Below, one piece after another: positions 35,276-48,442 of a stretch of 64,000 nt of DNA (position 1 is the first letter of the stretch; each line of letters opens with the position of its first letter). The notes under the pieces were generated by a model. That model was not told the origin of the DNA, ran no database searches, and worked only from the letters and a program-made list of their open reading frames with translations. A program made the position numbers and the translations under genes. This DNA comes from Phallusia mammillata (lineage: Eukaryota > Chordata > Ascidiacea > Phlebobranchia > Ascidiidae), in contig QLIY01000082.1 in assembly GCA_003260075.1 (NCBI GenBank), forward strand, positions 203,275-267,274, written 5' to 3'.

Positions 35276-35999
35276 AAAGGACATTTTTATGATCACTATA
35301 AAAGCTTGTCTAAGTTTAATAACCGTACGAATAAAATACAACTTCATACTGTATCTTAAGTTTATAGAGCTCTTCTGGCAATTGTACAATTGCTTGATAT
35401 TATGCCTGGCAGCAACAGCTTCTATACTGTATCTCTCAATTCAACCGAAAGTAGGAAAGTGGCATTGAGGCGATAATTTATACTTTATGCCAGAAATTTA
35501 TCCGTCCTGACAGCGTTTTTCTGGCGTGGTTCTGTTTGAAGTAAGCGCATGTATACTGCGCATGCGCAGAAACTTCAATCAGTCATCATTGTCGGTTTCT
35601 ACCTCTAGCTAAATGCTTTGGCGCCCACCCAAGTTTTACCGAAAAAATGTCTAAGCCTTCGCTCTGGCCAGTAATCCTGGCACTGGCGTTTGACTTGTAA
35701 GTGCCTGGTTCTTTGCCAATACCACCGGTGGACCTGGAACTGAAAACTTCGTAGCGTGTCTGAATGGGCAACATGAATTACACGTTTCTTGTAGTCAAAC
35801 TGACTCGACACCGGTACAAGGCAGCCTTGAGACTTAGAAACATTATCAATTGCTTCCGGTTTGTTGCATGCCGTGACCGCTGTGTACGGGGTAACTAGAG
35901 TTCATAACCACATGCACGGGGTTAATAGAGGTCACGCCCGCGTAAAATGGGGCCAACAAGCTACACACCGACCGCACTGAGATTTTTTCTCATCGGAAT

Positions 36000-36665
36000 T
36001 TTTGAAAATAAATAAGGAAATTTTTGCTTTTAGAGGTTAGAAAACCTAAAATCTTCGTGGACTGTCCGTTTTTATCAAAACATCGAATTTCTACCATATC
36101 CATTCGGAACCAAACACGCAATTTTACAGAAAAGGAAAATATTTGCATTTAGAGGTTAGACACTTAAAATCTTCGTGCTGGAGTGTCCGTTTTTATCAAA
36201 GCCTCAAGGAAAATATTGAACACCGCATTTAGAATTTTTTCTATCGGAGCCAGACAAGCGATTTTATAGAAAACTTAAATATTTGCATTGAGATAAGACA
36301 GTTACATTCTTCTTAGAATGTAAGTTTTACGAAAGCTCTGGCGAAAACCACTTGAAATTTTGATGATGCGTAAAAATATCCTGAAATCCCTGGACGGCCC
36401 GGGAAACGTAATCTAAAAGAGGCAATATTAGCATTCAGAGATTACGGACACTTAAAATCTTCTTAAACTGTCAGTTTTTATCAAAGCTATAACGAAACAT
36501 ACTTGATATTTTAATGGCTTATGTGCCAAAAAATAACCTAACATCCCTAAACTGCCCGGGGACTATAATCTGATTGAAAAAATATTAGTTTTCAGAGATT
36601 AGACACTTAAAATCTTTTTAAACTGTCAGTTTTTATCAAAGCTATAACAAAACATACTGAAAAGC
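36000..36665. repeat. ~120-150-bp degenerate tandem repeat, about 5 units
   Basis: Each unit has an (A)TTAGAGGTTAGACACTT-like segment, AAAATCTTC or AAAATCTTT, then CTGTC(A/C)GTTTTTATCAAAGC. Units diverge toward the middle. Confidence 0.7.
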
Positions 36666-36892
36666 CTAAAATCACTGTCGGGTTCCCGAATCTGAAAAGA
36701 GTTACTTCAAATAAAGTTATCTAAATTCAAACACTTCTTCCCAGTAAAGCAGACCTTTATGCGCCGACCAATGTGTGCTGAACTACTTCTATGAACTTCC
36801 GTTGGCGCGTCAGTTGGCACAGATTCAACGTCTCGCTTTGGGTTACACCGTTAGAACTGATCTGCCCCATTATATTGGATTAAGGTGTTCAT

Positions 36893-37138
36893 ATGACCAG
36901 AACTGGAAACCTCCCCTACAAGCCAGGCACCTTGCTGCTGATGTTTGGGGTAAAGCGCGGTTGGTTCGTGCTGGAGTACTTGATTGAAGGGAAACGTAAA
37001 CCTTTCAGAATTTTAATTGGTAAAAGTTCAAAAGGTCAACTATTCATTGATCAAAGACAAAACTGTCGAAGAACGTGTTTAGTGAATGCATCGCATCCAG
37101 ACGTTTCAACAATCGCTGTTGTTGTGCAGTACAATTGA
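36893..37138 (+). CDS. Unrecognised short open frame, possible exon or relic
   Basis: 81 codons, ATG to TGA, in a patch less AT-rich than its surroundings. The translation is balanced in composition (LLLMFGVKRGWFVLEYLIEG segment) but matches no family I know. A different frame just upstream and overlapping (36775-36987) is also open, which lowers confidence in either. No splice signals decide the question. Confidence 0.2.
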   Translation: MTRTGNLPYKPGTLLLMFGVKRGWFVLEYLIEGKRKPFRILIGKSSKGQLFIDQRQNCRRTCLVNASHPDVSTIAVVVQYN

Positions 37139-37911
37139 TTCAATTGTTGCAACGTCAGTTTGTAGAATGTATTCACTGTATACAACATCCCTGGCAAGTT
37201 TGTAGTTGACTTGGCTCATTTTCAAGTGTCTGGTGTTTCTAACTTTGGCAGTTATGTAAGTTTTTTTACGTAAAAAAACAGTAAGATCGTAAAAAACACA
37301 TTTTTTGCGGGGTTTAATGACAAAAATCGGTAATTAATAATCTTTGAAAGTCTGCGATAATCGTACTAAACTTACATCGTTAGTTAAGTAAATTTGTTAA
37401 ATTAAAACACACTAAACAAATCGTTAAAAACACACTTTTGACAATATTACATCACACAAATTGGTAATAATTCATCTTTGAACATCTGCTACATTCTAAA
37501 ATGCTCAAAAACTAACAATTTCCAAAAAAAGTTCGAATAATTAAAATACTTGCGGGATTAGAGTGACGGTTTTCACCTTGACGAGTCGCTTTATTGCAAG
37601 AACTGACCTTCACTAACGGCCAGAAGATCAATCAATCATTCTTAGCAAATCGACATGTTGTGTTTGCAAAGGACATACATACGAACACCCACGTGGCTAT
37701 GTTAAAGCAGTCGAATGTCAGTAATCAGTAATTTGATATGTCAGTAATCGCACAAGTTCTACCAACGCTACATCTGCTAAAACTGCGCTGCAAAACCAAG
37801 AATTGCTTCAATGAAATGCTGGCATTAAACACTGGACGTTACATGCTGGCCAAATGACTCTTGTGGTATTTTATCAACTCTTTTGAGGTAAAAAAGAACA
37901 AGAGTTGTAAG

Positions 37912-38345
37912 CTGGTTTGAACCTGAAAGTACAAGCTCAAAAACCGGGCTAAACCCATTTTTTTAAACAATAAAACCCGGATTAGGGCTGAAAGTGAGAT
38001 TTACATCGTTGAAATTACGTCAAAGTCAAGCTTGAATGAGGCCCGCTATATTCAAACCTAAGCACGAATCCAAAAATGTATTAAATTAAAACCCGAATTG
38101 GGACTCAAAATCGGAATAACCAAGGTGGGGGGGGGGTAAATACAAGCTCAAAAACCGGGCTAAACCCATTTTTTTCAACAATAAAACCCGGATTAGGCCT
38201 GAAAGTGAGATTTACATCGTTGAAATTACGTCAAAGTCAGGTTTGAATGAGGCCCGCTATATTCAAACCTAAGCACGAATCCAAAAATTTATTAAATTAA
38301 AACCCGAATTGGGACTCAAAATCGGAATAACCAAGGTAAAATTAC
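37912..38345. repeat. ~200-bp direct duplication joined by G10 (38127-38136)
   Basis: TACAAGCTCAAAAACCGGGC... to GGAATAACCAAGGT occurs on both sides with a handful of substitutions. The content belongs to the GGCCCGAA dispersed repeat family. Confidence 0.85.
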
Positions 38346-38795
38346 GACACAAATATGACCGAGTGTTAAGTCAGGCCCGAACCCGACCAAAAATGCTCGG
38401 CCCAACCGTAACAACTCTAAAGCCAGTACTTTTATGTACGTAATAAACTCAATTCATTTATGAATTCAAACAAAAATGACGGCATATTTTGTAAAATTGA
38501 TTGTAGTGCGACCACATCATGCTTGTGGAGTGAAAACTTAATTCTATAATGTTCCTAAGAAGACTTCTCGCGAAAACCCTTTGCAAGACATTGTACGAAT
38601 TTGTCATGATGAGAAAGCAAAATGTCGCCACAAACCATAAAAGTATAAATATATATTCACCTGTGGTTTTGTGATAAATACGGGCCCGATAAAGTAATCA
38701 TATTAAGCCGCATTGTAAAAGCAATCTACTAACGTATTGTTTTGCGCAAACCAATGGTTTATACGGCGTGTCAAAACTCACATTTGTGCTCTACA

Positions 38796-38980
38796 AGCCA
38801 CGCCAGGTTCAGAAACTTAAAACAAGCTTTGGAAATATGTTTGCAAATCAACTAACCGTGCAATTATCGCAAAATTTACACTTTTGGGGGGGGGGCACAA
38901 GCCACGCCAGGTTCAGAAACTTGGAAATTTGTTTGCAAATCAACTAACCGTGCAATTATCGCAAAATTTACACTTTTCGC
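38796..38980. repeat. ~85-bp direct duplication joined by G10 (38886-38895)
   Basis: CACAAGCCACGCCAGGTTC... to TTTACACTTTT on both sides; the second copy lacks about 13 bp. Confidence 0.8.
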
Positions 38981-39189
38981 CAACTTAAACCCGAAAATTA
39001 ATCACTAAAGAATAAAGGTTGCCGCGCGTTAACAATTAATTGGCGAGACGAACCAATTATGCAGTGAAAAGCCGCAGGGCTACTTCTGTGTTTGGAAACA
39101 TCGTGAATAGATGCGAGAATTGCCCTTCTAAAATAACTTAACACGCAACGTCTTTTTAGATGAACAAATTGTAAGGAGGTCCAAGGTAA

Positions 39190-39475
39190 AGTATTTTTCT
39201 CAAAAAGCCCAAATTATGCCCGTAAGTTGGTAAAGTTGCAGCACAGATAATGTCGATTGTAAAGTCAGGCTCGAATCAAGCACGTTTCATTTAAAATCAA
39301 GTCTGTTTTATCCAATGCTAAGCCCAGAAAGTTGGTTACCTAAAGTGAAATTACGTCACAAAAGATGCCAAGTGTAAAGTCAGGCCTGAATCAAAGCCAA
39401 TTTATTGACACCTAAACCCTAACCCGACCCGAACGGTCCAAGCCCAGAGCCGTACAACTCTGGGACGAGTCAATT
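39190..39475. repeat. Dispersed repeat of the GGCCCGAA family
   Basis: Two partial units with AAGTCAGGC(T/C), AATCAAG and CCTAACCCGACCCGAACG. Non-coding. Confidence 0.45.
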
Positions 39476-42400
39476 ACTACAGGCAGCATTTAGCTTGGCC
39501 TGCGACTTTAGTGTTCAAAGCCGCCCGAGCCACCGCATGTTGACACTAGTCGGACAGTTGCGGCATTGTGCAGAAGATTTATTTGACTGCCACTTGTCAG
39601 CCCATGTCAAGAGCTCTCGGCTTAACCGCTACCAGGCGCTGTTGTGTCAACATCCAATCAGCGCACGTCATTTGTACGGACAACAAACCGCATGTGGAAT
39701 TTGGCGAAAGTCAATACCTGGCCGTGTTACCAACGCCTGTGTGCTGTGGTATTAGTAATCGCATTACACCAGGTCGTATTTAGATTAACGTAAACAAATT
39801 GTGGGATTTTTTGTCGTGTGTTTAATCTGAAAACCAAATTTGCATCCAGCAAAGTGTAGGTTTGCGCCAGACAGAAATATAAAGACAGACAATATCAAAT
39901 TTTCAAATCTTCGAAAGCTTGTTTACATATCAAATAGCGGATGTCCTGCAAGGCGAAATCAAATTTGAAATTGTTCAACAATTGATAACACGTTTTACAA
40001 ATATTTAAATTTGAATATATGTGTAACCAAAACTAGTAACAAAAAACTTATTACGTTTGTCGACATTTTAATTTCTAATTGTTTAAGTCCTAAAACAGTT
40101 TTAAAGTTTAACAGGAAAGAAACAAACACATTCTTAAAAAGTTTGCACACACACTTAAACCATCAGCTTTGTTACTATATTCTTTTTTGGCTATTATATT
40201 AACTCGAGCGACTAAGTCGATTGGTTTTCTTCGGTAACTGCGATTAAATAAACGCGGTTGGGGATATGAAAAGCCCCACGGTGCAAATTTATTTCCTGTT
40301 TTTACGCGTTTCCTGACAAGTTTCTGTCCATAACTGAACAAAAAGAAAAATCGTCTATTCTGGCATACTTAATATTTCTGTTTTTTCTTTCCAATACTTT
40401 CTGCACATTTATATTAACTAAAACATAACCAACCACACTTTCTGTTGAAATTATTACTTTACTATAAAAATTATTACTGTTGAAATTATTACTCTACTAC
40501 TTTACTATGTAACTACAAAACTGCCCGATTTAGCTTAACGACAATCGGTTTAATTGAATACCTGCGGCTGAGTTCCAGCGACAGCCTCTTTTCAACACAC
40601 GACGGAAAGCCAATTTACACAAAATTTGGGCGATACGCGGATGAGATATGTACCGACATCAAAATTCACGAAAAATAACTTTACCCTGCGGCGAATATTA
40701 ACTCAAATTCAAACTCCTGTCCAAAATTTTGGTGCTGGACAAAACTTTTTTTTGCGTTTTTCGTGAGTCCATGTTACGTAGAACACTATACACCGATACG
40801 TCTATAAGTCAAATATAAAATATAGCGGAAAATAGATAACTTAATATCGAAAATGACATTTCAGACTTATATACCATTTATATTAGCATGAGCACTAACT
40901 TAAAGGTCTGAAAATAACGTAATAGACAGCTAATACCTCCATTGGCAAGTATGTTCCTCATGAGACTTATGTAACACAAATATCTTCATGATTCTATAAT
41001 TCACACCGATATACCAGTAACTAGTAAGAACATGCAAACAAGTGTAGTAACAAATTAACTCGTCAGACTGCAAATAGACGTATATGTCCTTGTCTACATG
41101 GAGTATGTCATTGACAAAACTAACAAGGTCACGAGGAAAGGTTTGTTTAAACAAACAAGCACCCGCTCTTGAAATCTATTAAACCGACAATCAATTACAA
41201 ACCCGCTGTGGGGTCGCACTGACAGTATTACGTGCCATGTTTGTGATGTCACAATGTAATAACAGACATACTATTGTTGCAACATAACATAAAAAGCGAT
41301 CGCGGTCACGACCAGGGGTTTTCACCGCTATAAGACTCATTTGAATGCCTCGAGGTTGATTAAGTTAAGGGCTAACAGCGTTCAGTATTTGGTTACGCTT
41401 GTGTGTATATGAAGGTTTTTTACTATAAATGACAAAGCATAAAGTTAAATTAAACCGAGTCTATGAATCAAATAAAGTCCATTCCTGCACATATACTGGG
41501 CTGTAGAACCGGCTCAAATTCAAACTCTGCCACATTAAGTGGTAAATTTTTGCCCCGTAGTATCCCTAAACACATGCAGGGTCACAGTTGTAAATCGGGC
41601 TGGGTATTTTGCTCGGGTTTGGGATTAGATTTTTGAAAAAACTGGCCAGATACGAATCCGACTTCCAAATCTGCAACAGTTGCGTCGCAATTTCACTTTC
41701 TTTTACATAAATGTACATAAGCACGGGGCGTGTATTGATTTACTTCAGACAGTCGGACATTCGGACAATCCGGACATTTTACGAGTGCCTGTCTACCAAA
41801 CCGGTTATTTTGGAAAATTTTACTTTTAGAACTATATAGAGCTTCAAATAGTTGTTTCGGTTCCGGGCCCATAGCATAGTACCTGGCTACAACAATTACA
41901 TGCGCCCGAGTTTAGACTAAATATGATTTCAATCAAAGATGTTAGCGAGCAAAAACTAAGGCTTGAACCTGTACTTTAAAAAAAAAACATATCCAAATTT
42001 GTCCGCAAATTAGGCAAAGATTGAATTAAGGCCGGTTTTATACAACCTCAAGCCTAAACCCGGCCCACAAAGAACTGTGTTAAAGTTAGAAAAACTAAAC
42101 AATTTTTTAAACCAACGAAGCACTCATGTAGGTATGTAACCTATATTTCACGACTGCCAATCAAAACTTTACAATAAAAATCAATTTTGCAAATCATTTT
42201 TATGGAACAAATTATTATTCATTAACAAAGCGGTAACGCCCCATTATAGCGGTTACAAACCTTAACTGGCAAACATATACCTGTCACCATAAAATAATTC
42301 TTTCCCTCTTGCAGTAATTGCGCAATTGCCGACAAGGCTATAATTCAGAAACGGAATTTATCTAAGTGTTAATTAATTTAAAGATTTTCGCTATAACTTA

Positions 42401-43207
42401 CACCTGTTCTATAAGGTCATGCAGATAGGTCAATAATGTGCATGTTAAAAACAAGTTTTTATGTGTGAAAACAGAAAATATTTTTACCTCAAATTAGTTT
42501 CGATTGTTGAAAATAATTTTAAAAACGTTTTAAACAAGCCTTACCCTCTATAGTCTCTTCTGAAACTGAACTGCTTTAGGCTCTTAGCGTGCCAAGTTAT
42601 AAAGTGTACGACCCTATTAACTGTATTAAAACTTGCCCATTAAATCGCACTGGCATATGCGTTAATCACTATATGCCGGATTATGCACCGCGAACGCAAA
42701 AGTGTGGGTTTTAAAGCGGATTTGTTAAGTAAAAATAAACACTATAGCAATGCTAAAGCGATAAATGCAATTAATTCGTTTTACTAACAGCTTTCAGTTT
42801 GCGTTCGTGACTTACTTATCCAGCTAAGATAGCCTGCACGCTTTGTTTTCTTTTCTATTTATGCGTGACCTCTGCGCAAATACGGTCTATTGTTAAGATT
42901 AAGCATCAAAGCAAAGCCTGCTTTTGCAAACATAACCCAACGCAGTTTGCCAGAGCACAGTAGCTGCAGCGCTTTAAATTTGATCCACCAATTGTGCCAT
43001 TCGTTTTTGACACTCCTTAACGTTTCAACATTGCGCAGAAATTTCCAGATTGGTGATTATTTTATGGCAATTGTGTCGCTATGTTTTCTTTCACCAAGCG
43101 AAATTAACTAAACGCAAACTAAATCTAAAGCAGGACAGTCTTTATAAAGAAAATACATTTTCTAACCTTAAATCGCTAAATTCCTAACAGTTATTGTTTT
43201 ACATTTA

Positions 43208-43761
43208 CCTAAGACAAAACCAAAATTACTTGTCAAAACGTAGCAAAATTACTGTTAAAATTTCGCAGTCTGGTTACAAAGACTATAATTCATACTGAGG
43301 TAAAAGTTGGTGGTTGACTTTGTAACGACATTGTTCATTTATGAGCGCATAATTGACGTAATTGGGACAACAAACCAGGGTTCTAGCTGACAGTTTAAAT
43401 TATAATTTGTTTGCAATACACCATACCGCATGGCAGTGACAAAATAGGTTTGGGCAAACAGACACGCAATGAAGTATGGTTCTTTTCCATTGCAAAGTTT
43501 TTTTTAATTGTAAAAAACTATACATTAGCAATCATGAGACCATCCTATTGCAAAGTTTTTTAAATGCGGAAAAAATAACAAATAGGCTATGACCTACATG
43601 AAGTCCTACATTGTACAAATACAAATGTTTCAAAAAGTGGACAAACGGTTTACATTTTAGTTCCACTGGAAGGCGCAATATGTACAAGCGGATATTTTGG
43701 GTAGAGCTATTAACTTAACACCATAACGAGAATCACCCCCCAAATTTGATTGGTTATATCT

Positions 43762-43850
<89 letters not shown>

Positions 43851-45730
43851 CCCCAAAATTAGTTACTAATGTAAAAATTTTATGTGAATATTTCCCAATT
43901 CAACCCATTTATAGCCGCTACATAAAAATTTAGCTCTTTACGCCCTTTGTGAAAGCGAAGTTGTGATTCTCGTTATGTTGTTAGTAGCTCTACCGATTTT
44001 TTTACCCCAGCAGGCAGACAACAAGTCTTGCCGAAAGCGCATTTGTTTTGCATAAGAAGTAATTGGTTCGCAAGTCGCGGGTTTTTTGTTTGTACTGAAA
44101 GAATTGCAACAGTACATTTAAAATTGCCGAACTAATTTGAGGTAAGTTATTTTAAAACAGCGCGTTTACATGCAGTACTGGCAAATAATTCTGGCGACCG
44201 CGGTATGTTTTAGAACTGAAAAGACAAAGTGAAAAGAGAGAAGACGTCACCAGCTGCACCAATGAGACCTTACAGGCCGAAACAGTGTGCACTGTCTGCA
44301 GCGTATGTTTAAGGTAAGTTGTTAGGGGGGGGGGCCAAAACCAAAATTACTTGTCAAAACGTAGCAAAATTACTGTTAAATTTTCGCAGTCTGGTTACAA
44401 AGACTATAATTCAAACTGAGGTAAAAGTTGGTGGTTGACTTTGTAACGACGTTGTTCATTTATGAGCGCATAATTGACGTAATTGGGCCAACAAACCAGG
44501 GTTATACCTGACAGTTTAAATTATAATTTGTTTGCAATACACCATACCGCATGGCAGTGACAAAATAGGTTTGGGCAAACAGACACGCAATGAAGTATGG
44601 TTCTTTTCCATTGCAAAGTTTTTTTTAATTGTAAAAAACTATACATTAGCAATCATGGTACCATTCTATTGTTAAGTTTCTTTAAATGTGGAAAAAATGA
44701 CAAAAAATCTAAGACCTACATGAAGTACATGGTACAAATACAAATGTTTTCACACAGTGGCCAAACGTTTTACATTTTAGTTCCGCTGGAAGGCGCAATA
44801 CGCACAACCGGCTTGGCCGAATGGTCCGGCGCGCCTGGGGGGGGGGTGCAAATAATTCTGGCGACCGCGGTATGTTTTAGAACTGAAAAGAACACATGTG
44901 TAGATCTTAACTAGTAATTTAGAAACTTGTTTCAGGTAAAGCATCAAGTCAATAAATGATAACCTGCAGAGAGTACACACTGTTTCTATAAGTTCTCACC
45001 AGCACAGCTTGTGTCTCGTCACCAGCTGCACCGATGAGACCTTATAGGGAATATAGGCCGAAACAGTGTGCACTGTAGCAGCGTATGTTTAAGGTAAGTT
45101 GCTAAAAAATGAACGTTCCATGTCAATGCTTACATCTAAAGCAGTTTGCAAAACTAACCTTTAAGCTGTAGCAGATTTGCAGACATACTTTCACCGTCCG
45201 TATATGTTTGCAGCTTTTCGTCAAGAATCAAGCACTTAGTTTTTACCTATTTTACCTATTCCAGTTGTGATCTTGATTTCACTGCATGAGATTAATTGTG
45301 TTGACTTACTGGACTGACTGCAAATGAATTTGTTTTCTTGTCAAAGGGCGACCTGTTACGCAGTAAATAACAGACAATCGGTTATTTTTGAAACAAACAA
45401 TAGGGGGGGGGGAACGTTCCATGTCAATGCTTACATCTTTAAAACTGTTTGCAAAACTAACCTTTAAGCTGTAGCAGATTTGCAGACAAACTTTCACCGT
45501 CCGTACTTTGTTTGCAACTTATTTAGTTCTACCTATTTTACCTATTCCAGTTGTGTTTGCAAGTACTTAGTTCTACCTATTTTACCTATTCCAGTTGTGC
45601 TCTTGATTTCACTGCCTAAAATTAATTGTGTTGACTTACTGGCTGCAAATGAATTTGTTTTCTTGTCAAAGGGCGACCAGTTACGCAGTAAATAACAGAC
45701 AATCGGTTATTTTTGAAACAAACAATATCA
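43208..45730. repeat. Nested direct duplications with G tracts (44325-44334, 44837-44846, 45403-45412)
   Basis: Three repeated blocks: ~470 bp at 43208-43680 and 44336-44810; the GCAAATAATTCTGGCGACCG block at 44181 and 44848; ~290 bp at 45110-45402 and 45413-45725. Each second copy begins right after a 10-nt G run. Differences are allele-like. Confidence 0.8.
43700..43999. mobile_element. Foldback MITE with an 86-nt G tract in its centre
   Basis: Left arm GGTAGAGCTATTAAC...ATAACGAGAATCAC and right arm GTGATTCTCGTTATG...AGTAGCTCTACC are imperfect inverted repeats of about 36 bp. The G run is 43764-43849. Arms resemble those at 10339-10510. Confidence 0.65.
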
Positions 45731-46071
45731 AAAGAGCGAATTGAATTGACAGTTGAATAAAAGAGGGAATTTTATAGAAACAGGGTTTCATGGTAGGAAA
45801 ATAGATTGTTGTCAGCCAAATAATCTTTAAGTTGCCAAAGTAAGTTTTATTTTCTTTAGTTTTTATATTCTTCGGTTCCACCAGTTCATTTTGAAAGTGG
45901 AATTTATTGAAGTCTCATTTCATCTTCGTATTTGGAAACCAAAAAGTTTCGCTTTATCTCAACGGTTAGTGAAATTTGTATTTATAATTTATACAAATAT
46001 GGATTTCGTAAAAAACTGCGTTGTAAAAGTTCTTTTAAATTCAATCAATTTCTATTCTCACGCTTTTATTT

Positions 46072-46228
46072 TCTGGCTGACTTAAACCGGAACTGTCTCA
46101 AAACAATCAAACATTTCCCAAATTATCACTTTAATTGGGGGGGGGGATTTTCTTTTATTTTCCGACTGACTTAAAATGGAACTGTCTCAAAACAATCAAA
46201 CATTTCCCAAATTATCACTTTAATTGAG
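46072..46228. repeat. ~68-bp direct duplication joined by G10 (46137-46146)
   Basis: CTGACTTAAA...GGAACTGTCTC to ATCACTTTAATT on both sides with two or three substitutions. It lies beyond the 3' end of the aminopeptidase gene. Confidence 0.8.
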
Positions 46229-46419
46229 GCGTACGAAACGGTGTGGATGTACAAAGAAATGAAAAAACTTTTGGAACTGTTCAAAAACAAACAAACATAT
46301 TGGGAACTACTTAATTTAAAGACTACAGTGCAAGAAAATACACAAAATGATCAAATCGAAACACACAATTGTCCAAAAAACACAATAATTAAAACTGCCA
46401 TATTTTCCTCTAAAAGTTG

Positions 46420-46425
46420 TTTATT
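46420..46425 (-). terminator. Candidate polyadenylation signal of the aminopeptidase gene
   Basis: AATAAA on the minus strand, about 190 nt beyond the aminopeptidase stop codon. A sensible 3'UTR length, but the hexamer is common in AT-rich DNA. Confidence 0.4.
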
Positions 46426-46614
46426 GATCAGCAAATGCACTAAGGTTTACACAAACAGTTGTTTAATCAATAAAACACAAATTACTGTAAGTGTTTTAAA
46501 TACCTTTTTTAATAAAATGTATAAAAAAGCATCTACACAACGAAAAATTTGTGAAAATGTGTCGTCGTTTTTTGTGCACCAGTCATAATTAAAGAAAAAA
46601 ACTGGCAAAATTAT

Positions 46615-48356
46615 TTAAGGAGCATTAATTTCTGCCATTTTGTTGGTCAGCCAAGTGTAAACGCTCTCCTCATTGGCTGCTCGCCATTGAATGTTGGTTC
46701 TTGTGGATTCTATAGCTTGGTCGGTTGCTCTCAGGCCAGATCCAAGCTGGTCTATGTTATCCTGCTTGAATTCTTGCAACTAAAACAAAATTTTAAAATA
46801 AAGTCTTGGTTAACATGCGGCAAGTTTATGATTTATTATTTCTAAAATCGTTGAAATTAACTTTTTTTTTCTTTTTATAATGGCAATTTATATTTGACAG
46901 CAATGCTTACGTGTCTGTATGGTGCTTTCAAATCAAAATAAAATAACTTTTTTTAAGGCATTTTAAAACTTTGATAAAAAGAATGCCACATTGCTAAATT
47001 GTTACAATTCTTAAGGGACGTTTTTTGTAATGTTTTTAACTCTGTATTAACTTTTTGAAGGCTTTACGTTTTATGCTTTAATCGTACCGAACTGATACTT
47101 TAAAATTAAACCTATACCAGGTCTTACAGCAGATTAAAAACCCGGATAAATGTCATGTAACGGTTGCCATTAAAATTCTACCAGATGTAAAACATACTCA
47201 CAGTCAAAACTTAAAAGACAAGATTTTTATTTGTAAAGTTTTCAAAGTCTTACTTCTTGCAACTCGAACTCGGTAGAAAAGTGAGAAGTACAACTGGAGA
47301 TGATTCCACTGAACGAAAAGAACGTTGTCCCGTATCTAAAATCACAAAAAAAAAAACAATTTAAAGTTTTTACTCAAGTATCACAACGCACCAGGAAAAT
47401 TTTAAACATTGACATTCAGTGGTTTATTTCTCTACTATATATTGTCCCAAACAAAGGTAGTGGTTAGCAAGATGCAAACTCTTAACTCTTTACGTGACGT
47501 ACAGGCGTCTAACCCACTTTTTTGCAAGTAGAGTTTAAAACACAGACATTAAACGACTTCAATGAATACAATGTTGTTGCCAGGAATATTTGATAAAATG
47601 TCTGTTTCGTGTTCATTCTTTTAGTGTTATAAGAACGACTGTGTTGGGTAGCTGACATTACCCTGATGAAAACGCCTTATTTGGGACGTCGAAACGTCGG
47701 ATGACTTGTTTATATTTGCCGGTTAAACAAAAAGAAACGTTTTTTTAAGGAGTTCTTTTCGAAAATATCGCTTTGTGTTGGGACGATTACACTATAAGTA
47801 GCAAATTACAGCCAAACCCAACGATTAGTTCGAGACTTGTATATCACGGTAACAACACACTATATAGCTCAATTCGAATTTTAGTGTACGGAAGTCTGTT
47901 TCACTTAACTCACATGTTGTAGATATTGCTCCACTCCTGACGTATATAATCCCATGTGATGTCACGCGCGTATTCGTTGTAGCAAAGATCTTCGAGAATT
48001 GATGACGCATCCTGACTTCTGACGTAGGTTTCGTCAAGTACGTAATCCAAGAACCTGATACAACAAAACAATGTTGAAATCATAGCGGGCACAATTGCAC
48101 TACAACAATCACCGAACTGGAAATAGCTGCGCAACGTTAAAACCACATTGAGCGCCACAAAGTGCATATTTGCTGTATGAAAGTTAAATGAGCTGTAGCT
48201 TCCCCCAATAATTTTCCTTTCTGTTGGGAAAATGTTTTGATTCTTGTCGCCGAAATAACCGACAGGTCAAGCTACCGCTATATGCGTACAAATTTGTGAG
48301 TTCTAATTCTGCCTTTACCACGTGTTTTTCTTTGAAGAAAAGACTTTCCTTTTTTT

Positions 48357-48442
<86 letters not shown>

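Larger units (their letters stand above)
26841..46614. other. ~20-kb region without a recognised gene
   Basis: No conserved exon found on either strand between carbonic anhydrase C and the 3' end of the aminopeptidase. It contains local duplications at G10 tracts, an N at 27692, tandem arrays at 30.0 and 36.0 kb, a foldback element at 43.7 kb and dispersed repeats. Slightly GC-richer patches at 31.3-31.8, 32.0-32.3, 35.6-35.9, 36.7-37.2 and 39.5-39.8 kb could be diverged exons or regulatory DNA; I cannot tell. Confidence 0.5.

Noticed and set aside
35586-35811. Overlapping minus-strand frames of 62 and 68 codons
   Set aside because: Two competing frames in one stretch, no recognisable family; noted only as a GC-richer patch.
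43764-43849. Real G-quadruplex or telomere-like sequence
   Set aside because: Perfectly pure G without spacers and part of the gap-like tract pattern; not a telomeric repeat.
46241-46588. 115-codon open frame on the + strand
   Set aside because: Very AT-rich, Lys/Asn/Thr-heavy and antisense to the likely aminopeptidase 3'UTR; probably chance.
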